Source: RGIG4608 sp045637205 (GTDB lineage: Bacteria > Bacillota > Clostridia > Oscillospirales > CAG-272). From it: 10,264 nt of DNA. The translations under genes and the position numbers were made by a program. The notes under the pieces were generated by a model that did not search any database, was not told the origin of the DNA, and saw only the letters and a list, made by a program, of their open reading frames with translations. This document shows, piece after piece, positions 6,458 to 10,264 of the stretch; position 1 is the first letter of the stretch; each line of letters begins with the position of its first letter. The stretch covers positions 1-10,264 of the forward strand of contig JAZTYY010000008.1 in the NCBI GenBank assembly GCA_045637205.1. Direction: 5' to 3'.

Positions 6458-6486
6458 TTGACAAATTGAAAAAATTTTGATATAAT
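6458..6486 (+). promoter_or_regulatory. Perfect-consensus vegetative promoter for ruvX and radical SAM genes
   Basis: TTGACA (6458-6463), exactly 17 bases, then TATAAT (6481-6486) match the sigma-A consensus at all twelve positions. The predicted start is near 6493, with a short leader to the ruvX ATG at 6515. It probably also drives the two downstream radical SAM genes, because no clear promoter or terminator intervenes. Confidence 0.88.
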
Positions 6487-6492
6487 CAAAAT
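6474..6492. repeat. Palindrome copy 2, ATTTTGAT-N3-ATCAAAAT, over the ruvX -10
   Basis: The same eight-base arms as copy 1 (6474-6481 and 6485-6492) enclose ATA and completely cover the TATAAT of the ruvX promoter. The centres of the two copies are about 50 bases apart, near five helical turns. Binding here would block RNA polymerase. The centre lengths differ (six versus three), which weakens a single-regulator model. Confidence 0.45.
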
Positions 6493-6514
6493 AATAAAGT
6501 GAAAGGTAATAATT

Positions 6515-6967
6515 ATGGAAAGAATTTTAGAAACCAAGGGCAAGCTCCTTGGAATTGATTTTGGAGATAAAAGAACGGGTCTTGCGGTTTCAGACCCATC
6601 AAGAATTTTAGCATCGGGTATTGGATATATTTCACCCGGTGGTATTGTAAAGGTGGCTGACGCTATTGCCGATGTGTGCCGTGAGCAAAGAATTGTTGGC
6701 ATAGTTTTGGGATTGCCCGTTAATATGGACGGCTCACAGGGCTTCCGAGCAGATAGAATTAAAGAACTGGCATCACTTTTGAACGAAAGAATGCCCGAAA
6801 TTCCCGTTGCATTTTTTGATGAACGTTTGTCAACGATGGCAGCAACTCGTTTTCTTAATGAAACAAACACTCGCGGTGCTAAAAGAAAGGGAGTTGTTGA
6901 TACACTTTCTGCACAAATCATTCTTCAAAATGCACTTGATAAGTTGAAGTATATGCAAAATTCTTGA
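6515..6967 (+). CDS. ruvX: YqgF/RuvX family RNase H-fold nuclease (putative Holliday junction resolvase)
   Basis: This 150-residue YqgF/RuvX protein has an RNase H-like fold. Bacterial members have been linked to pre-16S rRNA 5'-end processing and to Holliday-junction cleavage. The acidic active site is intact: GIDFGDKRTGLAVSD (13-27) with Asp15, the second-strand motif GLPVNMDGS (66-74), DERLST (102-107) with Glu103, and KGVVDTLSA (125-133) with Asp129. Length is typical. The ribosome site GAAAGG (6501-6506) lies eight bases before the ATG. In many Bacillota the gene sits beside alaS and yrzL/ireB; here those partners are absent and the radical SAM genes follow after 36 bases. Confidence 0.93.
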   Translation: MERILETKGKLLGIDFGDKRTGLAVSDPSRILASGIGYISPGGIVKVADAIADVCREQRIVGIVLGLPVNMDGSQGFRADRIKELASLLNERMPEIPVAFFDERLSTMAATRFLNETNTRGAKRKGVVDTLSAQIILQNALDKLKYMQNS

Positions 6968-7003
6968 TAAATAGATACACTGCTCAATACAAAGGAGAAA
7001 TTT

Positions 7004-7906
7004 ATGAAGTTTTCATCATTTGTTCATTTTGCCACGTTTGGTGTTAAGACGATTTTGTTTAGAAAAAAACTACCAATTTTAGGCACTGTGATTGTTACCG
7101 ATAAGTGTAATTTACACTGTAAGCACTGTTCGGTAAATAATATCACGGCTGTTGTGCATCCTTATACGCAAGTTAAACGTGAGATGCAGGAGCTTTATGA
7201 CATGGGGATCAGGATCTTGTTTTTCTGTGGCGGGGAAACGTTCCTTTGGCGCGACGGAGAAAAGACATTGCGTGATCTTGTCATTGAAGCAAAAGAAATG
7301 GGATTTTTAATTGTAAATGTGGTTACTAACGGAACATATCCTATCGACCTTCCGGAAGCGGATTTGATCTTGTTAAGCCTTGATGGAGACAGGGAACATC
7401 ACAATGAAATACGCGGCAATACATACGATACAATTATGAATAATATTGCTAACGCAACTGCTGAAAACATTTGCTTCTATATGGCTATAAATCAGATAAA
7501 TAAGGATTGTGTGGCGCACGTTTGCCGTACAGCACGAGATACAAAGAATGTAAAAGCAGTTTCATTCAATTTCCACACACCCTATCCGGATACAAGAGAA
7601 TTGGCACTTACCAAAGAGGATAAGAAAAAGTGTTGTGATACTATCGAGCAGATGATGAAGGAAGGTGCACCCATATTCAATTTAAAGAGTGCATTTCCAT
7701 ATCTTATTGAAAATAAATTTCCAACGCCCTGTCATCAATGTGTTGTAATTGAAAATGGAAAGATTTCTACTTGTGGCAGATGTATTGATGTGCCCGATCT
7801 TTGCTCGGAATGTGGATATTTCTTTGTTGCGGAATATACACTTTTGTTTAAGGGTAATATTAAGATTATTTTTGAAATGCTTCGCACCTATTTGAAATTT
7901 ATTTAG
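7004..7906 (+). CDS. Radical SAM protein with three C-terminal CxxC pairs, function unknown
   Basis: This 300-residue radical SAM enzyme has the 4Fe-4S/SAM motif CNLHCKHC (Cys35, Cys39, Cys42), FFCGGETF (73-80, the SAM-binding GGE) and VVTNGTYP (107-113), so the core spans about 28-200. The C-terminal part holds six cysteines as three CxxC pairs (243/246, 257/260, 267/270), probably ligands for one or two auxiliary iron-sulfur clusters, in a spacing unlike the canonical SPASM pattern I know. The N-terminus (FATFGVKTILFRKKLPILG) and the hydrophobic-aromatic tail (about 272-300) could lie on a membrane, as in HpnH-like enzymes; this is inference. The ribosome site is AAAGGAG (6991-6997). The gene follows ruvX by 36 bases and precedes the HemN-like gene by nine. 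The substrate is unknown. Confidence 0.85.
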   Translation: MKFSSFVHFATFGVKTILFRKKLPILGTVIVTDKCNLHCKHCSVNNITAVVHPYTQVKREMQELYDMGIRILFFCGGETFLWRDGEKTLRDLVIEAKEMGFLIVNVVTNGTYPIDLPEADLILLSLDGDREHHNEIRGNTYDTIMNNIANATAENICFYMAINQINKDCVAHVCRTARDTKNVKAVSFNFHTPYPDTRELALTKEDKKKCCDTIEQMMKEGAPIFNLKSAFPYLIENKFPTPCHQCVVIENGKISTCGRCIDVPDLCSECGYFFVAEYTLLFKGNIKIIFEMLRTYLKFI

Positions 7907-7909
7907 GAG
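7905..7909 (+). promoter_or_regulatory. Ribosome binding site overlapping upstream stop codon
   Basis: AGGAG shares two bases with the TAG stop (7904-7906) of the first radical SAM gene and lies six bases before the HemN-like ATG at 7916. This spacing favours coupled translation of the two radical SAM proteins. Confidence 0.75.
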
Positions 7910-7915
7910 AAAACT

Positions 7916-9166
7916 ATGAGCGTAATCACTAATCTAACAAGAATGTGGCTTACACGAACTGTTAAGCCCTTTGAGTTTAAAAATGAATATGATCAAACAC
8001 TCCCTTTCGAAGAATGTGATGGGCTTGGACTTTATGTTCATATTCCTTTTTGTAAGAGTATATGTAATTTTTGCCCTTATTGTAAGGTGCGTTATTCTGA
8101 GGAACTTTGTAACAGATACATAGATGCTCTTATTCAAGAAATTCATATGGTTGGCTCACAATGTAGCGGTAAAAAGCATGCAACAAGTCTGTATTTTGGA
8201 GGAGGTACTCCTGCCTTAGCGGTAGATCGTATAGATGAGATAATTTCTGCTCTTGGAGAGCATTTTGATATTAGCGAAGGAATAGGACTTGAGCTTCATC
8301 CCGACAATGTAAATGAGGAAACACTTGCTATTTTAAAAAAAGCAGGTGTAACCAAAATCAGCATAGGTGTTCAATCATTTAGTGATAAATACAGTGCGAT
8401 TCTTGGTAGAAAAAAGATTGATACAGAAGCTATGGTATCTGCTTTGAAAAAAGTACCGTTTGAAACTGTGTCTATGGACCTTATTTTTGCGCTTCCTAAT
8501 CAAACCTTTGAGGATTTGAAAGAAGATATTGATAAGGCATTTTCGTTTGGAGCTAATCACGTTGCAATATATCCATTCATTGATTTCACATTCACTGATA
8601 GCCCTGTTAAGAGTATGTCTAAAAAGAAGAAGAGAAAGCTACTTGATGAGATAACAAAATATTGTTATTCCAAAGGATATTCTCGCAATTCTATATGGAC
8701 ATTTGCTCGTGACGAGGCGGAATATTCTTCTATGACGAGAGAGAATTTTTTGGGGTTTGGTTGTTCTGCAACAACACTTTTAAAAGAGCAATTTAAAATA
8801 AACACGTTTGATATTGAATCCTATTGTAAAAGGGTGGACGAAGGAAAAATTCCAACCTCGTTAACTATAAGATTTATTAAACGCCAAAGAATGATATATT
8901 GGCTATTTTGGACTGCATATAGCACAAAGGTTGATAAAAGAGATTTCGAAAAATTCTTCGGTAAATCGCTAAATAAAATGTACGGATTTGAACTTTTTGT
9001 TGCAAAGCTTTTAGGCTTTGTAAAGGAGAAGGATGGAATTTATGAGATGACTCTAAAGGGTGCGTTTTATTATCATTATTATGAAAATTTTTATACACTT
9101 TCTTATATTGATAAAATGTGGGGAATAATGAGAAAAGAAGCATTTCCGGAAAAAATAGAGCTCTGA
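7916..9166 (+). CDS. HemN/HemW-like radical SAM protein, function unknown
   Basis: This 416-residue protein belongs to the HemN/HemW/HutW-type radical SAM class. Signatures are YVHIPFCKSICNFCPYC (40-56), with Cys46, Cys50 and Cys53 for the 4Fe-4S cluster and an extra Cys56. Others are YFGGGTPA (93-100), the HPD segment (128-130), IGVQSFSDKYSAILGR (150-165), MDLIFALPNQT (187-197) and GFGCSA (280-285). The C-terminal region (about 313-412) resembles the winged-helix HemN C-terminal part and ends in an aromatic stretch, GAFYYHYYENFY. True HemN usually has CxxxCxxCxC and HemW has no fourth cysteine; the spacing here differs from both, so neither coproporphyrinogen dehydrogenase nor heme chaperone is assigned. 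No other heme gene lies nearby. Its AGGAG ribosome site overlaps the stop of the preceding radical SAM gene. Confidence 0.85.
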   Translation: MSVITNLTRMWLTRTVKPFEFKNEYDQTLPFEECDGLGLYVHIPFCKSICNFCPYCKVRYSEELCNRYIDALIQEIHMVGSQCSGKKHATSLYFGGGTPALAVDRIDEIISALGEHFDISEGIGLELHPDNVNEETLAILKKAGVTKISIGVQSFSDKYSAILGRKKIDTEAMVSALKKVPFETVSMDLIFALPNQTFEDLKEDIDKAFSFGANHVAIYPFIDFTFTDSPVKSMSKKKKRKLLDEITKYCYSKGYSRNSIWTFARDEAEYSSMTRENFLGFGCSATTLLKEQFKINTFDIESYCKRVDEGKIPTSLTIRFIKRQRMIYWLFWTAYSTKVDKRDFEKFFGKSLNKMYGFELFVAKLLGFVKEKDGIYEMTLKGAFYYHYYENFYTLSYIDKMWGIMRKEAFPEKIEL

Positions 9167-9181
9167 TTTATATACAAAACA

Positions 9182-9212
9182 AAAACACCTCGTGAATTTC
9201 ACGAGGTGTTTT
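9182..9212. terminator. Bidirectional intrinsic terminator
   Basis: A 13-base-pair perfect stem (9182-9194 with 9200-9212, core CACCTCGTG) encloses AATTT, with an A-run on one side and a T-run on the other. It lies between the convergent HemN-like gene (stop at 9166) and secG (stop at 9230), ending both the ruvX-radical SAM transcript and the rplA-secG transcript. Confidence 0.92.
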
Positions 9213-9229
9213 ATTTTTAAGTTATCAGC

Positions 9230-9466
9230 TTAAGCGATAATGTAAAGAGCAAGAACCAAGCCTACAAGAATTACTGCAAGTACTGCTGTTGCTCTGAACA
9301 AAATCTTATCCTTATCGCTTGTCTTGGTGTTACCAAGATAGGAATTGTTTCCGCCTGCGATTGCACCGGAAAGCTCCTTACCCTTACCAGTCTGCATAAG
9401 AACAAGTACTGTAAGAGCGATTGCTACAAGAATAAGCACGATTCCCAAAATATAATGTGCTACCAT
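9230..9466 (-). CDS. secG: Preprotein translocase subunit SecG
   Basis: SecG is the small accessory subunit of the SecYEG channel in the cytoplasmic membrane; it assists SecA-driven export. The 78 residues have two membrane helices (about 4-24 and 56-77) joined by the conserved cytoplasmic loop LMQTGKGKELSGAIAGG (23-39) followed by NSYLGNT. Length is typical. The ATG at 9466 is chosen because GGAGG (9475-9479) lies eight bases upstream. A longer in-frame TTG at 9481 would overlap that ribosome site and is not credible. The gene lies 47 bases after the rplA stop on the same strand with no terminator between, so the two are probably co-transcribed. Confidence 0.95.
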   Translation of the reverse strand: MVAHYILGIVLILVAIALTVLVLMQTGKGKELSGAIAGGNNSYLGNTKTSDKDKILFRATAVLAVILVGLVLALYIIA

Positions 9467-9474
9467 TGTAAGTT

Positions 9475-9479
9475 CCTCC
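9475..9479 (-). promoter_or_regulatory. Ribosome binding site deciding the secG start
   Basis: A perfect GGAGG on the minus strand lies eight bases before the ATG at 9466 and overlaps the alternative in-frame TTG at 9481, excluding that longer start. Confidence 0.85.
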
Positions 9480-9513
9480 AAATAAAATTATGAGTTAAAC
9501 ACAATGCTCAAAA

Positions 9514-10206
9514 TTAACCGAGCTTAGCCTGGTTAACCTTGATGCCGGGGCCCATTGTAGATGCGATTACACAGCTCTTAATGTACTGACCCTTAGCAGC
9601 AGCGGGCTTTGCCTTAATAACTGCACCAACGAGTGTGTTAAAGTTCTCAGCAAGCTTTTCGGGACCGAAAGAAGCCTTACCAATGGGACAGTGGATGATG
9701 TTTGTCTTATCAAGACGGTACTCAATCTTACCAGCCTTAGCTTCAACAACAGCCTTAGCTACGTCAGGAGTAACTGTACCAGCCTTGGGGTTGGGCATAA
9801 GGCCCTTAGGACCAAGGATCTTACCAAGACGACCTACAACGCCCATCATGTCGGGAGAAGCGATAACAACGTCGAATTCGAACCAGTTTTCTTTTGTGAT
9901 CTTTTCAACCATATCAAGTTCGCCAACGTAGTCAGCACCAGCTGCCTTTGCAGCCTCTGCCTTGTCACCCTTTGCGAATACAAGTGTTCTAACTGTCTTA
10001 CCTGTACCGTTGGGAAGAACTACAGCACCTCTAACCTGCTGGTCTGCGTGACGGGAGTCAACGCCGAGCTTTGCGTGGAATTCGATTGTTTCGTCGAACT
10101 TAGCGCTTGCAGTCTTTACAACGAGGTCAAGAGCTTCGGCAGGATCATACTGTTTGCCGGCTTCAATAAGCTGTGCACCGGCTACATATTTCTTACCATG
10201 TTTCAT
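9514..10206 (-). CDS. rplA: 50S ribosomal protein L1
   Basis: L1 is the protein of the mobile L1 stalk of the large ribosomal subunit. It binds 23S rRNA near the E site and helps release deacylated tRNA; it is also a translational repressor of its own mRNA in many bacteria. The 230 residues start MKHGKKYVAGAQ. They contain the conserved KFDETIEFHAKLGVD segment (36-50), the hallmark GRLGKILGPKGLMPNPKAGT (125-144) in domain II, and the C-terminal SFGPEKLAENF and MGPGIKV segments. Length matches the family. The ribosome site GGAGG (10216-10220) lies nine bases before the ATG, directly after a predicted L1-binding hairpin. The expected upstream partner rplK (L11) would lie beyond the right edge. 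Downstream comes secG, not rplJ. Confidence 0.98.
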   Translation of the reverse strand: MKHGKKYVAGAQLIEAGKQYDPAEALDLVVKTASAKFDETIEFHAKLGVDSRHADQQVRGAVVLPNGTGKTVRTLVFAKGDKAEAAKAAGADYVGELDMVEKITKENWFEFDVVIASPDMMGVVGRLGKILGPKGLMPNPKAGTVTPDVAKAVVEAKAGKIEYRLDKTNIIHCPIGKASFGPEKLAENFNTLVGAVIKAKPAAAKGQYIKSCVIASTMGPGIKVNQAKLG

Positions 10207-10221
10207 TACTGTTAACCTCCT

Positions 10222-10251
10222 TGTGGTTCATCGGGAATTACCCCTCCCACA
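10222..10251 (-). promoter_or_regulatory. Probable L1-binding autoregulatory mRNA element before rplA
   Basis: On the minus strand the leader folds as follows. TGTGG pairs with CCACA. Inside this stem is an asymmetric internal loop of GAG opposite GATGAA, then GGG pairs with CCC around TAATT. This resembles the L1 target in 23S rRNA (GGUGGGAG opposite a UGAAAUACCACC-type strand) and the L1 targets in ribosomal-protein mRNAs. The closing strand runs straight into the AGGAGG ribosome site of rplA, so L1 binding here would hide the site and repress translation. Confidence 0.7.
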
Positions 10252-10264
10252 TTACTCTTAGATT

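Noticed and set aside
6348..6464. N-terminal extension of the SpoIIQ-like gene to 6464
   Set aside because: It would run through the sigma-F-like promoter and the first palindrome. The start at 6347 has a ribosome site and gives the normal short cytoplasmic end before the membrane helix.
7916..9166. Naming the second radical SAM gene hemN or hemW
   Set aside because: The cysteine spacing differs from both, the C-terminus is divergent, and no heme-pathway gene is near.
9467..9481. TTG start for secG
   Set aside because: It overlaps the GGAGG that serves the ATG at 9466.
9691..10215. 174-residue plus-strand reading frame inside rplA
   Set aside because: It is entirely antisense to a clear L1 gene, is cysteine-rich and compositionally odd, and shows no family features; a shadow of biased codon use.
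1..10264. Mobile element, CRISPR array, defence system, tRNA or rRNA
   Set aside because: No transposase, integrase, phage or defence-family protein, no regularly spaced repeats, and no tRNA- or rRNA-like sequence were found on either strand.

Overview
The window looks like chromosomal DNA from a low-GC, spore-forming member of the Clostridia (Bacillota), perhaps a gut lineage. This is inferred from strong GGAGG-type ribosome binding sites, AT-rich intergenic DNA with classical TTGACA-17-TATAAT promoters, and the family mix: YitT, MepA-like MATE, SecG, YqgF/RuvX and a SpoIIQ-like M23 protein behind a sigma-F-type promoter. I see no insertion sequence, CRISPR array, phage gene, tRNA or rRNA.

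Layout, left to right. 1-722 (-): most of glyceraldehyde-3-phosphate dehydrogenase (gap), whose C-terminus lies outside the window. 723-1046: a divergent promoter region. 1047-1967 (+): a YitT-type membrane protein. A bidirectional terminator follows, then the minus-strand pair dut (3417-2977) and a membrane-anchored alpha/beta hydrolase (2961-2002). 3490-4939 (+): a strong promoter and a MATE exporter, coupled by an ATGA overlap to a VTT/TVP38-type membrane protein (4936-5610). A second bidirectional terminator separates these from a SpoIIQ-like M23 protein (6347-5643, -). A divergent control region (6348-6514) then carries a sigma-F-like promoter to the left, a perfect vegetative consensus promoter to the right, and two copies of one palindrome.

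6515-9166 (+): ruvX/yqgF followed by two radical SAM genes. One has a C-terminal array of three CxxC pairs. The other is HemN-like with a CxxxCxxCxxC cluster motif. They appear co-transcribed and end at a third bidirectional terminator. From the right edge leftwards (-): an apparent L1-binding autoregulatory RNA element, rplA (L1), and secG placed directly after rplA.

Most of the window is housekeeping. The least explained part is the radical SAM pair, which looks like a two-enzyme unit of unknown substrate set between conserved genes. The best regulatory observations are the sigma-F-like promoter on the SpoIIQ-like gene, the duplicated palindrome in the spoIIQ-like/ruvX divergent region, and the L1 target site just ahead of rplA.
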